Shown: positions 25,998 through 35,922, counted from the stretch's first letter. The stretch is 52,407 nt of DNA from Thiohalocapsa sp. (GCF_022340605.1 NZ_JAJDNQ010000111.1:1-52407); one strand, 5' to 3'. Made by a program: numbers and translations. The notes: generated by a model from the sequence alone, not told the origin.

Positions 25998-27212
25998 ATG
26001 ATCAAGGGGATGTCTGGGGTCTTCCGGCAGGCGCGCTGGACCGTCGTGCCGGCGCTCCTACTGTCGTTGGTGGCCTGTGGTGGCAAGGCGCCGCAGCGGG
26101 AAGATGACGTTTCGGTGCCTTATGCACCCTCGGCCGAGTTTCCGCTGCCCGCCGGTCTCGAGGACAACGTCGGCTTCTGGGTGAATGTGTACACAAAGTG
26201 GGGCAGGGACAAGGTGGTGATCCACGACGATCGCTACCTGGCGATCGTCTATCAGGTGGCGTCGCTGCCGGGTCCCATCGAAGATGTCTACACCCCGGCG
26301 CAGAAGGTCTATGTGGACGGGCTGGAGGCGCGCTGGCGCGCGCGGCTGCGCGGGTTGGAAGCCCGGCTCGCCTCCGGGACGCGGCTCAGTCCGGCGGAGC
26401 AGGAACTGAAGGCGCAGTTTGAGCGCGAGGGCGGGTCCGGCGCGCTGTTCGGTGCCGCAGAGCGTGTGCGCAGCCAGCGTGGCGTGCGCGAGCGCTATCG
26501 CGACGGCCTCGCGCGCAGTGGGCGCTGGGAGCCGGTCTTCCGCGAAGTGTTCCGGCGCCAGGGGTTACCGGAAGATCTGGCGCTTTTGCCGCACGTGGAG
26601 TCTTCGTTCCAGGCCAAGGCGCGCTCCAGCGCCGGCGCATCCGGCATGTGGCAGTTCATCCGCGCCACCGGCAGAAATTACATGACTGTCGATGCGTCCA
26701 TCGACGAGCGGCTTGATCCGGTGCTGGCCGCGGATGGCGCCGCCCGCTACCTGAAGAGCGCCTACGCCAAGCTGGGCAGCTGGCCGCTGGCGCTCACGTC
26801 GTACAACCACGGCGTCGGCGGCATGCTGCGTGCCAAGGAGCGTTACGGCACGGACATGGGCCGCATCGTGCGCGACTACGACGGGCGTTACTTCGGCTTT
26901 GCGTCGCGCAACTTCTACGCGCAGTTCCTGGCGGCCCGGCACGTCGCCCGCAATGCCGAGCGTTACTTCCCCGAGGGCGTGCACTATCAGCCACCCCTCA
27001 GTGATCAGCCCGTGCGGCTGACCTACGCCGTGTCGGTGGACGAACTGGCACAGCATTACCGGGTGCCGCGCTCGTCGTTGGTCGCGCGCAACCTGTCCTG
27101 GCTGGATCCGGTGCGCCGCGGCGAACGGCCCGTGCCGGCCGGCACCACCGTCTGGCTGCCCCAGGGGGCGAGCCGACTGGCGCGGGGACAGCCGCGCCCG
27201 AGCATGCTATGA
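25998..27212 (+). CDS. Lytic murein transglycosylase lipoprotein, MltD-like
   Basis: The enzyme cleaves the glycan chain of peptidoglycan in the periplasm with formation of anhydro-muramic ends. A lipoprotein signal ends in LVAC with Cys27 as the lipid site. A helical region of about 150 residues precedes the SLT domain: Glu201 in LLPHVESSF is the expected catalytic acid, followed by [12 protein letters not shown] and [10 protein letters not shown]. The C-terminal 60 residues ([22 protein letters not shown]) look like one degenerate LysM. The 404-residue protein is shorter than E. coli MltD (452), which has two LysM units. It overlaps rlpA by 4 bp (ATGA). Confidence 0.88.
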   Translation: MIKGMSGVFRQARWTVVPALLLSLVACGGKAPQREDDVSVPYAPSAEFPLPAGLEDNVGFWVNVYTKWGRDKVVIHDDRYLAIVYQVASLPGPIEDVYTPAQKVYVDGLEARWRARLRGLEARLASGTRLSPAEQELKAQFEREGGSGALFGAAERVRSQRGVRERYRDGLARSGRWEPVFREVFRRQGLPEDLALLPHVESSFQAKARSSAGASGMWQFIRATGRNYMTVDASIDERLDPVLAADGAARYLKSAYAKLGSWPLALTSYNHGVGGMLRAKERYGTDMGRIVRDYDGRYFGFASRNFYAQFLAARHVARNAERYFPEGVHYQPPLSDQPVRLTYAVSVDELAQHYRVPRSSLVARNLSWLDPVRRGERPVPAGTTVWLPQGASRLARGQPRPSML

Positions 27213-27700
27213 GGTCGTTATTCGTGCATTCGCGTATCGCAAAACCGAGCTCCGTGTCCACCGCCCGCCGCCGCCTGCTGCCGCTGCTGGTCGGGTGTGC
27301 ACTGCTCGCCGGCAGCCCCGCGCTGTGGTCCATGCCGGTGAGCTTGACCGACGGGCTCGCCTCGTATTACGGCGGCGGCTTCAACGGCCGGCGCACGGCC
27401 AGCGGCCAGCGCTTCGATCAGCACGCGATGACCGCCGCCCATCGCACGCTGAGCTTCGGCACCAAGGTACGCGTCACCAATGCCCGCAACGGGCGCAGCG
27501 TCGTCGTCACCATCAATGACCGCGGACCCTTCGTGCGCGGGCGCATCATCGATCTCTCACGGGGCGCCGCGCGGGCCATCGGCATGCTCGGTGCTGGCGT
27601 CGCGCCGGTGCGCCTCGAAGTTGTCGGCCAAGACATCGATGGCGGCGCCCGCAGCTCGCTGTGGCAGCGGGGCAGCCGCTTGCTGATGGAACTGTTTTGA
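27209..27700 (+). CDS. rlpA: RlpA-like double-psi beta-barrel protein
   Basis: RlpA-family proteins are septal or cell-wall proteins; some are lytic transglycosylases that act on denuded glycan strands. The 163-residue protein has a basic N-terminus, a signal-peptide-like hydrophobic segment ([19 protein letters not shown]) and a DPBB domain ([21 protein letters not shown] to [13 protein letters not shown]), but no SPOR domain. It is translationally coupled to the transglycosylase gene by ATGA, which supports joint action on peptidoglycan. The start could instead be a few codons further in. Confidence 0.85.
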   Translation: MRSLFVHSRIAKPSSVSTARRRLLPLLVGCALLAGSPALWSMPVSLTDGLASYYGGGFNGRRTASGQRFDQHAMTAAHRTLSFGTKVRVTNARNGRSVVVTINDRGPFVRGRIIDLSRGAARAIGMLGAGVAPVRLEVVGQDIDGGARSSLWQRGSRLLMELF

Positions 27701-27778
27701 TCCGCGCATGCACCGCTTCGCCGGCGCCTGCGACCGTGGCAGGCGGCTGCCGGGCCTTGACCGCGAGGTATGGCATCC

Positions 27779-28348
27779 ATGGCCATCAAGTCTGACCGTT
27801 GGATTCGGCGCATGGCGCAGGAGCACCGGCTCATCGAGCCCTTCGAGCCCGCGCAGGTGCGCGAGGCCGATAACGGCGGGCGGGTCATTTCCTATGGCAC
27901 GTCAAGCTACGGCTACGACATCCGCTGCGCGAATGAATTCAAGATTTTTACCAACATCAACTCGGCGGTGGTGGACCCCAAGCAGTTTGACTCGTCGAGC
28001 TTCGTCGACCTGCGAGCCGACGTCTGCATCATCCCGCCCAACTCCTTCGCGCTGGCGCGCACGGTGGAATATCTGCGCATACCCCGCAACGTGCTGACGA
28101 TCTGCCTCGGCAAGTCGACTTATGCGCGCTGCGGCATCATCGTCAACGTGACGCCGCTGGAGCCGGAGTGGGAGGGGCACGTGACCCTGGAGTTCTCCAA
28201 CACCACCCCCCTGCCGGCGAAGATCTACGCCAACGAGGGCGTTGCGCAGATTCTGTTCCTGGAGTCCGACGAGCCTTGTGAGACGTCCTACCGCGATCGC
28301 GGCGGCAAGTATCAGAACCAGACCGGCGTGACCTTGCCCAAACCTTGA
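27779..28348 (+). CDS. dcd: dCTP deaminase
   Basis: Dcd deaminates dCTP to dUTP in thymidylate synthesis. The 189-residue trimeric enzyme matches the Pseudomonas type over its length: [67 protein letters not shown] and [15 protein letters not shown] and the Glu in VTLEFSN are the nucleotide-binding and catalytic region. ATG 27779 (MAIKSDRW) fits the family start; a further ATG at 27770 is possible. A microsatellite-core element begins 14 bp after the stop. Confidence 0.94.
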   Translation: MAIKSDRWIRRMAQEHRLIEPFEPAQVREADNGGRVISYGTSSYGYDIRCANEFKIFTNINSAVVDPKQFDSSSFVDLRADVCIIPPNSFALARTVEYLRIPRNVLTICLGKSTYARCGIIVNVTPLEPEWEGHVTLEFSNTTPLPAKIYANEGVAQILFLESDEPCETSYRDRGGKYQNQTGVTLPKP

Positions 28349-28361
28349 TCAGGGGCTAGGG

Positions 28362-28543
28362 GCTAGTGCAACAGTGCGCAAGTTCCCAGACCGTCTCAGG
28401 TCGAGGTCGAGGTCGAGGTCGAGGTCGAGGTCGTGCGGATACTCGATGACGACAACGACCACGACAACGAACATAAGAGTCGCAAAGTTGGCTGAAGCTG
28501 CGAACTCGGAACTAGCCCTTGGGAGACGCGGCACGCACGAGGG
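28362..28543. repeat. Microsatellite-core element, family A, copy 1
   Basis: The left end is CTAGTGCAACAGTGCGCAAG, then a block with AGACCGTCTCA. Next come six tandem GGTCGA/GTCGAG hexamers (about 28398-28433), then GCGGATACTCGATGACGAC and a looser GACAAC/GACCAC run. The right end contains CTCGGAACTAGCCC. The same left block and the GCGGATAYTCGATGACGAC block recur in the copy at 39697. No gene is supportable between dcd and the lipoprotein gene. Confidence 0.8.
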
Positions 28544-28604
28544 TCGAGGGCTGGCCTGCACGGTCCAGGCCGTGGCGCTGAAAGCGCGGGTTGGCCGCTT
28601 GAAG

Positions 28605-29312
28605 TCACATTCGGCGAATACGGGGGCAGCCGTTGCTGCGCAATTGCCGCTGCACCAGTGAGCTGATGCGCCGCTGTTCCTCCACCAGCGCACTGGGCGG
28701 CGGCGGCGAGCGCTTCAGCAGGGACTCTGCTTGCCGGAGGTCGTTGCAGCGGGCGTGGCCTTGGGGAGCCAGGGTGGCGCGGTAGACATGAGCCGATGCG
28801 CCGTACAGGAAGCCGAGGGCACTGCTGGGCACCTCGCGGCGGGCATCCTGGGCCGCGATCAAGAGCTTCTCGTTTTCGCGATCCAGCTTCTGCTCCTTGA
28901 CGTCGTCGAGCCGATTGCGCCGTTCGCTGAGCGTGAGCAGGAGGCCGCCGTGATATGACACCCGGCTGCGGGCGCTTTTCTGCGGCTGCAAGGCCAGCGC
29001 CTTGCGGTACCCGGTCTCGGCGCAGTCCAGCAGGTGGCGCATCTTGGCATCCTGAGCGGAGGCGCTCTGCGGTTGCTCGATGGCGAGCCGCAGACAGGCG
29101 TCGCCCTTCACCGCATGGGACTTGGCGCAGGCCTCGGTGCGGTCGTTGCAGTGGATGTCGGTCACGGCGATGGAGTTGAAGTCCCCGGCGACGGCGTGTG
29201 CTGGTAGCGTATTGCCGAGCCCACCGTCGGTGGTGCTGGCGCAGCCTGCGGCGAGGATGGCGGTCAGGAGCGCCGCCGGCAAAAGGGCAAACCCGAGTCT
29301 CACGCGACGCAC
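28605..29312 (-). CDS. Putative lipoprotein, helical, unknown function
   Basis: From GTG 29312 the product has 235 residues: a basic start (MRRVRLGF), a hydrophobic stretch and a lipobox-like ILAAGC with Cys24. The mature part is helical with charged segments (AETGYRKALALQPQKSARS resembles one TPR repeat; RRNRLDDVKEQKLDRENEKLL may be coiled coil) and several Cys residues. No family is recognised. GTG 29303 and ATG 29378 are alternative starts. It lies downstream of the PAP2 gene on the same strand, about 119 bp away, and may share its transcript. Confidence 0.65.
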   Translation of the reverse strand: MRRVRLGFALLPAALLTAILAAGCASTTDGGLGNTLPAHAVAGDFNSIAVTDIHCNDRTEACAKSHAVKGDACLRLAIEQPQSASAQDAKMRHLLDCAETGYRKALALQPQKSARSRVSYHGGLLLTLSERRNRLDDVKEQKLDRENEKLLIAAQDARREVPSSALGFLYGASAHVYRATLAPQGHARCNDLRQAESLLKRSPPPPSALVEEQRRISSLVQRQLRSNGCPRIRRM

Positions 29313-29431
29313 TCCGCTGTCTGGGGCCGGACTGATGAAAGATGTCGCCACGCACCGCACCCGCGTCGCCGACCACATCACTGAAGCCCGGCAATAATCG
29401 CATACTCCCATGCCGGCCATCGTGCAAACGC

Positions 29432-30184
29432 TCACGGCGCGCCCTGCCTGCACGCATCGTTCAGGTCGGGGAAGAACGTGTGGCGCAGTACCAGGTAGCC
29501 GAACAGCACCACGAACACGGAGGTCAGCACGTCACTGATGAAGTGCCCGCCAGCGGCCATGCGCGCAACACCGACGAGCGCCGTGTACAACGCCGCCAAC
29601 ACGACCCACCATGAGCGTGGCCCAGCGAGCAGGTGTGCAACCGCGATCAGGTAGGCGGCTGCCGCCACGTGTCCCGAGCTGAATGATCCACCGTTGCCTT
29701 TGGCGGGGACGAAAGCCGGGGTAAAGGGCCGCTCGCCGCCAAATGTGCTTGTCTGCACCGGTCGCGCGCGTCCCCAGTGTTCCTTGAGGCCCTGATTCAC
29801 GAGCAGCCCCGGGAACAGTGCCAGCACACACAGTAGCAGTAGCAGCTTGCGCCCGGTGAGGTCCAGGAACCGACGCCCGCGCCATCGGTTCGCTGCCCAG
29901 ACGGCGATCAATGCCAGGTTGCCGGCGACCATCAACACGGCCACCGAGCGATACACCACTTGCTCCCAGATCGTCCCTTGGGCGCCGAAGCCGACCCCCG
30001 CGGTGTAGAACAGGCCGGCCACCGCCGGGTCGATCCGCGGAAAGGCGAGCATCGCGTCGGCGAAGAGGAAGAAGACAATCAACCAGCCGACGGGGATGCC
30101 GGCGATCGGGTGGCGGAACGGCTCCAGCCGGCGCGGGAGCCAGCGATCCGCGCCCGGCGCCGGCGACGGGGGGTCCGCGGGCAT
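29432..30184 (-). CDS. PAP2-superfamily membrane phosphatase
   Basis: The 250-residue membrane protein carries the three phosphatase motifs: Lys134 to Arg141-Pro142 (KEHWGRARP), Ser170-Gly-His172 (SSGHV) and Arg208 to His214 with Asp218 (RMAAGGHFISD). Six hydrophobic segments are visible. Family members remove phosphate from undecaprenyl diphosphate, lipid A or other lipid phosphates at the periplasmic face. The neighbouring LPS genes favour a lipid A or carrier-lipid substrate. It is 19 bp after the DUF5989 gene. Confidence 0.88.
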   Translation of the reverse strand: MPADPPSPAPGADRWLPRRLEPFRHPIAGIPVGWLIVFFLFADAMLAFPRIDPAVAGLFYTAGVGFGAQGTIWEQVVYRSVAVLMVAGNLALIAVWAANRWRGRRFLDLTGRKLLLLLCVLALFPGLLVNQGLKEHWGRARPVQTSTFGGERPFTPAFVPAKGNGGSFSSGHVAAAAYLIAVAHLLAGPRSWWVVLAALYTALVGVARMAAGGHFISDVLTSVFVVLFGYLVLRHTFFPDLNDACRQGAP

Positions 30185-30203
30185 TGCGGCAGGCGGGCCC
30201 GCG

Positions 30204-30356
30204 TCAGAAGAGCGTATAAATGAAGGGAGCTACCGCGGAGCCCTGCGCCAGCACCAGCAGTACGCCTAGCAGCAGCATGACGACGATAATGGGCGCAAGC
30301 CAGAATTTCTTGCGCTCGCGCATGAAACCCCAAAGGTCGCGCAGCAGATCGATCAT
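30204..30356 (-). CDS. DUF5989-type small membrane protein
   Basis: The 50-residue protein (MIDLLRDLWGFMRERKKFWL, then a 20-residue hydrophobic segment, then SAVAPFIYTLF) has the pattern of the DUF5989 family, which often lies beside SxtJ and carbamoyltransferase genes. Here it precedes a PAP2 phosphatase and is divergent from an SGNH hydrolase, with no SxtJ nearby. It is too short for most gene callers but has a clear single-pass topology. The function is unknown. Confidence 0.75.
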   Translation of the reverse strand: MIDLLRDLWGFMRERKKFWLAPIIVVMLLLGVLLVLAQGSAVAPFIYTLF

Positions 30357-30709
30357 GGTGTGAGGGTCTTCGCAGTTCTGTGTTGGCCGGCGTCTGGGTC
30401 AGGGCGTCTGGGTCAGGTCTTGCCGCCGGTTGGCGTCAGGGGGCAGGACCCGGAGCAGCTTCAGGGTACCTCGAAAAATTCGAGGTTCCCTTCACGGAGA
30501 CCGCAGTAACGCGTCAAATTTCGTTACGAGGGTCGGGCACAGCCCCAAAGCTGTGGCAGTATAACCGATTACCGACGGCGGCTCGCAGTCGTGGCTCGCT
30601 GCTTCCGACCTCTCCCGCAGATCCGGCGAGAGTGCCTCGCCGCCGGCAAGCCAGTCGCCGTGTGTGCCCCGCACCTTGTCCCCCGCATCCAGACTTGTCT
30701 CGTTTTGCT
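30357..30709. other. Divergent intergenic region
   Basis: The gap lies between the DUF5989 gene (minus) and the SGNH hydrolase (plus). It contains two tandem copies of GGCGTCTGGGTCAG (30390-30417) and a possible -10 TATAAC at 30560-30565 for the hydrolase, without a clear -35. No gene is supportable. Confidence 0.45.
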
Positions 30710-31777
30710 ATGAAGCGCTTGTTTTTCTATGGCCTTTGGTTTGCTTTCGTGGCGCTGCTCCTGCAGTTGGCCGGTTGGGTCTATATATCCATGGGTCACG
30801 CCAAGTCCCTTGAAGGGTATGGCTATCCCGCCGGCTTGTTCGTGCCTGATCCACGCTTGGGTTATGCTTATCGACCCGGCTTTTCCGGTCGCTTCAACGG
30901 CCCCGGCTACCACGAAATTCCCATTGAGATCAACGAGCAAGGCTTTCGGGATGCGCCATTCGAGCCGACCTCCGAGGATCGGGCACGAATTGCCTTCCTC
31001 GGTGATTCCGTGGTGTTCGGCGCCGGTGTGCGTGCCGAGGACCGCTTCACCGATTGCCTCGAAGCGGAGGGCGATGGGGCTGAGCCCGGCACCAAACCGC
31101 CGTCGATCCTGAACCTCGGGGTCAACTCCTACACCTTCGACCACTACCTGGAAATTGCCCGGCAGGACTTCTTCGGGCTGAAGCCGTCCGCAGTGGCGGT
31201 GGGCCTGACGCTGAACGATTTTGCGCCGATGGACGCCTCCGGCCCCGCGCGCCGCATGCGCCGCCATGCCGAGGGTCTGCACACCCCCGAATGGTTCCAG
31301 CGCATCAGGGAGCGTGTTGCCGGCACCTACGCCGTCCGCTTCCTGTCCGCGCTGCGCATCCGGCTCCGCTACCTGCTGATGAACACCGACAAGCGCGAGG
31401 AATACCACACCAAGTGGATGCGGACCGTGGTGGCGGCCTGGCAGCGGCCGCAGATCCAGGCCAGCTTCGCTGCGGATCTCGACCGCTTCGCGGCGCTGAT
31501 GAACAAGGACCAGATGCCGTTCGGTTTCGTCGTCTTCCCGGAGCTGAACGACGTCTTGCACCCGGAGGTTTTCTCCGGGCCCCGGCGGACGGTTTTGGCG
31601 TTGCTCAGGGAGCGGAACCTCAAGGTGTGTGACCCTTATGAAGACTTCGCCCGCCAGCCGGATCCGCAACGGCTCTTCCTCGCCCACGACGACGTGCACT
31701 ACAACGCCGCCGGGCACCGGCTGATGTGCTCGGCGGTGCGGCGCTGCCTAAACGATTGGGGGTTCCTGACGCCCTGA
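30710..31777 (+). CDS. SGNH/GDSL-type hydrolase, membrane-anchored
   Basis: The 355-residue protein has an N-terminal membrane anchor (MKRLFFYGLWFAFVALLLQL) and a periplasmic SGNH fold: block I FLGDSVVFGAG with Ser100, block III-like LTLND (Asn169), and DDVHYNAAGH near the C-terminus (Asp327, His330). Such proteins remove or transfer acyl groups from glycans, for example acetyl groups of O-antigen or alginate. Its place next to LPS genes supports a polysaccharide substrate, which is not identified. It converges with the GT4 gene at 31813. Confidence 0.8.
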   Translation: MKRLFFYGLWFAFVALLLQLAGWVYISMGHAKSLEGYGYPAGLFVPDPRLGYAYRPGFSGRFNGPGYHEIPIEINEQGFRDAPFEPTSEDRARIAFLGDSVVFGAGVRAEDRFTDCLEAEGDGAEPGTKPPSILNLGVNSYTFDHYLEIARQDFFGLKPSAVAVGLTLNDFAPMDASGPARRMRRHAEGLHTPEWFQRIRERVAGTYAVRFLSALRIRLRYLLMNTDKREEYHTKWMRTVVAAWQRPQIQASFAADLDRFAALMNKDQMPFGFVVFPELNDVLHPEVFSGPRRTVLALLRERNLKVCDPYEDFARQPDPQRLFLAHDDVHYNAAGHRLMCSAVRRCLNDWGFLTP

Positions 31778-31812
31778 GGGGGCCGCGGGCGCATCCGCGG
31801 CCAGCGCTTCGC

Positions 31813-32949
31813 TCAGGAAGGCGCCGGTGGCAGCCCCATCGCCGCCAAATAGGCACTGACAGCGGGCTCGATGGCGTAGGGTCGCGCGGCCGACGCGAGC
31901 TCGGCCCGTGCAGGGGGCACCGCCAGCGTCTCCGCCATGGCATCCGCCAGCGCGGCGTCGTCCCCCACGGGCACCAGCCGCCCGTAGCGCCCGTCGTGCA
32001 GGATCTCGCGCGGGCCGCTGGGGCAGTCCGTGGACACCACGGGCGTACCCAGCGCCAGGGCCTCGATGAGCACGAAACCGAGTCCTTCCCAACGCGACGT
32101 GAAGGCGAACAGGTCCGCATGTGCGAGGTAAGGGTAGGGCTCGGCGACGAAGCCCGGCAGCGCCACGTCCGCCGCGATGCCGAGCGATTGCGCCAGGTCC
32201 AGCAGCCGCTGGCGCTGGCCGCCGCGGCCCAGGATCATGAGCCGGCAGGGCCGACGCGCGCGCAGCCGGGCGAAGCCGCGCAGCAGGGTCGGGAAGTCCT
32301 TGCGGGGGCCCAGTTCGCCCATGCCCAGCACCAACGGCACCTCGGGGTCGCCGAGCCAAGGGTGTGCCGGCGGCGGTGGCGGCGCCTCGAACAGGCGCTC
32401 CGGCACGACCGGTGACGGCACGATGCGGATCAGGTGCCGATCGAGGCCGGCGAATGCGGCAAGGTCTTCGGCGACGCCGCGGCTCGGCACCAAGACGGCG
32501 TCCGCGAAGCGGTACAGGTGGTGCATCGACGCCCGCTGCAGGTTGCGCTCCAGGCGGCCGCGGCTGGCCAGGTTCACCGACACCGTGGTGCCGAGGCGCA
32601 GCAGCAGCCGCGTGTCGACGCGGGCCATTGCGCGCGCCAGCAGCGCCGTGCGGTTGACCCGGTCCTTGTCCGCCAGCAACGCGGCTGGACGTGCCCGGCG
32701 CAGATACCGCACAAGCGCCGGCAGGCAGGCGTAGGTGCTGCGGTGGCCGAGGTCGATGACGCGCAGATTCGGGTGGGTCGCCGCGAGCTCCGGGCCGTGG
32801 CCGCGGACCTTGAGCAGGTCCACACGGTAGCCGCGCGCGGCCATGCCCGGCAACAGGTGCCGGGCGATGCGGTCTACGCCGCTGTGGCCGGAGGTGGAGA
32901 AGAAGCAGGCGATGGGACCGGAGCTCTGTTCCACTGCCGCCTCAACCAC
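31813..32949 (-). CDS. Glycosyltransferase family 4 (GT-B)
   Basis: The 378-residue cytoplasmic enzyme has the Glycosyltransf_4 N-domain (STSGHSGVDRIARHLLPGMAARGY) and a C-domain with GELGPRKDFPTLLRGFARL and the donor-site region SRWEGLGFVLIEALALGTPVV. The nearby TDCPSGPREIL is shared with the paralogue at 39872. GTG 32949 overlaps the upstream gene's stop by 8 bp, so the two are coupled. It is the last gene of a four-gene minus-strand operon and probably adds a hexose to LPS core or O-antigen. Sugar and linkage are unknown. Confidence 0.87.
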   Translation of the reverse strand: MVEAAVEQSSGPIACFFSTSGHSGVDRIARHLLPGMAARGYRVDLLKVRGHGPELAATHPNLRVIDLGHRSTYACLPALVRYLRRARPAALLADKDRVNRTALLARAMARVDTRLLLRLGTTVSVNLASRGRLERNLQRASMHHLYRFADAVLVPSRGVAEDLAAFAGLDRHLIRIVPSPVVPERLFEAPPPPPAHPWLGDPEVPLVLGMGELGPRKDFPTLLRGFARLRARRPCRLMILGRGGQRQRLLDLAQSLGIAADVALPGFVAEPYPYLAHADLFAFTSRWEGLGFVLIEALALGTPVVSTDCPSGPREILHDGRYGRLVPVGDDAALADAMAETLAVPPARAELASAARPYAIEPAVSAYLAAMGLPPAPS

Positions 32950-34630
32950 GGCGTGCTTCCGAGGCGTGCCGCGCCAGCCGGTCCTCGGGACGTGCTGCCG
33001 CGGCGGACTTCCGGGCCTTGGCCGGATGCCGCGCCTCGTAGCGCAGTATCCGCCACACGTGCAGCCAGTCGTCGCCGCAGGGACTCGCATCCGGCCAGGC
33101 GATGTCCGGGACCCGGTGCAAGGGCAGGCCGCGGCAGTCGAACAGGGTTTCGGACTCGGTGCGGCGGAAGCCCGGGATCTTCGGCACGGCATACTTCCAG
33201 ACCACCAGCGTGAAGCCGGTTTGGCGCAATTGTTCGAGTTGCGGGATGGGGACGATCTCACCGAGACCGTACTCCGACGGGCGGGTGAGGCCGGGCCACT
33301 GGCCGACCGGCGCGCCGGCACCGTAGAAGTTCAGCATCGCCGCGGTCTGATAGCGGTCCGCAAAGAGCGGTGCATGGCCGATTTCGGCCACACGGGCGGC
33401 GAGTGCCGGATAGCCATGGGTCTCGCGCAGGATGCGGTCCGCCTTGTGCGGTAGGGGCAGGGCGGCGGTGGCAGCGTGCGCGGCGTAAAGACTCAGCAGC
33501 AGGACGTTGGCGATGGCGCCGGCGGCCGCCCAGCGCGCCAGCGGACGCACGGCGGCGGCCAGCAGGGGGGCGGCGCCGACGATATAGAGCGCGGGCCAGT
33601 TGGCCTCGATGGAGCCGCCAGCGGCGATGCTGCCGAACAACACCAGGGGCGTCAGGGCCGCGGCGCCCAGCAGCACCCGGGCCGGCACCGACAGCGCGTC
33701 GCGCAGCTCGGCGAGCGAGCGGACCCAGCGACCGCCGGTGAAGGGAGCTGCAAGGGCAACCAGCAGCGGCAGGCCCCAGAACAGCAGCTGTACCAGGATG
33801 AAGTTGCCGATGCCCGTCAGCCGCTCGCCGGTTTCGGCCGGCACCGCGCTCGCGTGCTCGCCCGCGTGCGGGACCGCGGCGCCGAGCAGTCGATCCGCCG
33901 GCAGCGACAGGGCGCCCGTGTCCGTCGTGAATCCATGTCCGAACTGGAAGCGCAGTGAGAGCCAGTCGTGCTGTGCGTTCCAGACCAGGTTCGGCAGGAA
34001 CACCAGCAAGGCGATGAGCCCACCCAGGTACGGCCAGGGCGTGCGCAGCGCGCGCCGGTCCACGCTCAACAGAGCGACCAGGAACACCGGGCCGATCATG
34101 ACCATCGTGTACTTGCCGAGCAGGCCGAGTCCGGTGGCGGCACCGGCGGTGAGCCAACGCCACCGCTGCCGGCCATCTTCGCCCTGGAGCGCCGCCAGCG
34201 CCTCGTGCAAGGCGAGCACCCAGAACAGCGCCAGCATCGTGTCCGGCGTCGTGAGCACGCCTGAGATCAGCCCCGGAAAGGTCGCCGCCGCGAGCAGCAG
34301 CGACAGCGACAACAGGGGCTCCCGGCGGATGCCGCAGGCGTAGTACAGCCGCCACAGTGCCAGCAGCGTCAGGGTGCTCACGAGCAGGGCACCGAGGCGC
34401 GCGGCCAGCGCGGAGCCCGGCAGGAGTTGCACGCCGAGGCCAAGCAACGCCACGCCCGGGGGGTGGTCGAAATAGCCCCAGGCGAGTGCGCGGGCCCAAT
34501 CGTAGTAGTAGGCCTCGTCCTGCGCCACCGGCGTCAACCAGGCGGCGAGCACGCGCCACAGGGTCACCGCGATGACGATGCCGAGCGGTGAGCGCACGGC
34601 TCGCGCGAGTCGGGCCGATGTGGAGTTCAT
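32942..34630 (-). CDS. ArnT/PMT-like membrane glycosyltransferase (GT-C)
   Basis: The 562-residue polytopic protein has the GT-C signature in its first periplasmic loop (Asp38-Glu39 in PVAQDEAYYYDWARALAWG, then YFDHPPG). It has about ten membrane helices and a soluble C-terminal domain of about 150 residues. ArnT-family enzymes move a sugar from a polyprenyl-phosphate carrier to lipid A or another acceptor at the periplasmic face. ATG 34639 is an alternative start. It is followed, with overlap, by the GT4 gene. Confidence 0.85.
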   Translation of the reverse strand: MNSTSARLARAVRSPLGIVIAVTLWRVLAAWLTPVAQDEAYYYDWARALAWGYFDHPPGVALLGLGVQLLPGSALAARLGALLVSTLTLLALWRLYYACGIRREPLLSLSLLLAAATFPGLISGVLTTPDTMLALFWVLALHEALAALQGEDGRQRWRWLTAGAATGLGLLGKYTMVMIGPVFLVALLSVDRRALRTPWPYLGGLIALLVFLPNLVWNAQHDWLSLRFQFGHGFTTDTGALSLPADRLLGAAVPHAGEHASAVPAETGERLTGIGNFILVQLLFWGLPLLVALAAPFTGGRWVRSLAELRDALSVPARVLLGAAALTPLVLFGSIAAGGSIEANWPALYIVGAAPLLAAAVRPLARWAAAGAIANVLLLSLYAAHAATAALPLPHKADRILRETHGYPALAARVAEIGHAPLFADRYQTAAMLNFYGAGAPVGQWPGLTRPSEYGLGEIVPIPQLEQLRQTGFTLVVWKYAVPKIPGFRRTESETLFDCRGLPLHRVPDIAWPDASPCGDDWLHVWRILRYEARHPAKARKSAAAARPEDRLARHASEARRG

Positions 34631-34668
34631 GACGGACACGACTCAGCGCTGCCCTTGTAGGGTGTGGA

Positions 34669-35922
34669 TCATGGCGCCTCGGCTTCGCGCGCGGCGACCC
34701 CGAAGAAGACCATGGCCAGATACCAGATCAGCGCGGACATGAAGTGGGCATACAGCGACAGGGTCGCGCTCAGCGGGAAGGCGGCGAGCAGCAGGGCGAT
34801 GCCCCAGGGCACGGCCTCGTACTGCCGGCGCCGCGTCAGGTGCATGATCGCCGTGGCGATCAGCACCAGGAACAGCGCGTAGCCGAAGAGGCCGATGGTG
34901 CCGGTCTCCGCCGCCACCTCCAGCAGGAACAGGTGCGGCTGGCCGCGGAAAACCTTGTCGCCGTTGGAATAGTCGGGGTATGAGAACTTGTAGTTCCTGA
35001 CACCGATGCCGTTGACGGGATGGTGCGCGTACATCCGCGCCGCTGCCTGCCAGTGCGGCAGCCGGTTGTTCACCGCGGCATTGACCTGCGCGTAATCGCC
35101 CGAGAAGAGTCCGCCCAGGCGCACGACGCGCTTCTCCAGCCAGTTCGTCTGCGCCACGGCGATGGCGGCCACCACCATCACCACGGACACGATGAGTGCG
35201 ACGCGGCGCAGCCGCAGTCGGATGCCCATGGCGAGCAGCAGTCCGCTGTAGAGCGCCAGGGAAAGCAGCATCAGCATCCAGGCGATGCGGCTGCCGCCGT
35301 AGAGGACCACCAGCAGGTATGGAAACACCAACAGCCACAGGGGCCGCCGGCGCGTGCCGAAGCGCACCAGCGCATGGAAGAACACCGGCGACATGGCCGC
35401 CAGCACCACCGTCAGGCGCGGCCCCATCATGCCGGACAGACGCTCGCCCGCGAAGGCCTCATTGCCGAAGAAGTCGACGCCGGTCACGAACTGAAACAGC
35501 GCATCCGCCCCCCAGTACAACAGGACCGCGAAGGCCCCGGCGAGCAGGGCACGCGTGGTGCCGTAGCGCACGAAGGCGCCGATCCAGAGGTAGCCGGCCA
35601 ACAGGTAGATCAGGTAACGGGCGGTGGCGGTCGCGGCCACCTGCGGGTACTCCGCGTCCAACACGGACACCAGCATCGGTATCCACAGGCACGCGAAGGC
35701 GGCGGCGAAGAGCAGGAACCAGCGCTCCCGCGGCCACTCGCGCCGCCGCAGCAGCACAAAGACGCCGCCCAGCGCGAGCACCGCGAGAAAGAACCGAAAC
35801 AGCTCCGCGATGGAGAAGAACAGCAGCAGCAGCGTTGCCGCTGCCACCGGCCAGGACGCCGCGACGCGCGACCAGAACTGTGCGGCGGGCGGCCCGCTCG
35901 AATCGCGATCGCTGTGCATCAT
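34669..35922 (-). CDS. O-antigen ligase family protein (WaaL/RfaL-like)
   Basis: The 417-residue protein has about eleven membrane helices and a periplasmic loop with MYAHHPVNGIGVRNYKF and GQPHLFLLEVAAETGTIGLFGY. This is the Wzy_C-type signature, in which the His before LFLLE is expected to be catalytic. Such proteins ligate O-antigen to lipid A-core, or polymerise it. The adjacent core-building genes favour ligase. ATG 35922 (MMHSD) is chosen; ATG 35919 is also possible. It follows the KpsC/S-like gene by 117 bp. Confidence 0.85.
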   Translation of the reverse strand: MMHSDRDSSGPPAAQFWSRVAASWPVAAATLLLLFFSIAELFRFFLAVLALGGVFVLLRRREWPRERWFLLFAAAFACLWIPMLVSVLDAEYPQVAATATARYLIYLLAGYLWIGAFVRYGTTRALLAGAFAVLLYWGADALFQFVTGVDFFGNEAFAGERLSGMMGPRLTVVLAAMSPVFFHALVRFGTRRRPLWLLVFPYLLVVLYGGSRIAWMLMLLSLALYSGLLLAMGIRLRLRRVALIVSVVMVVAAIAVAQTNWLEKRVVRLGGLFSGDYAQVNAAVNNRLPHWQAAARMYAHHPVNGIGVRNYKFSYPDYSNGDKVFRGQPHLFLLEVAAETGTIGLFGYALFLVLIATAIMHLTRRRQYEAVPWGIALLLAAFPLSATLSLYAHFMSALIWYLAMVFFGVAAREAEAP

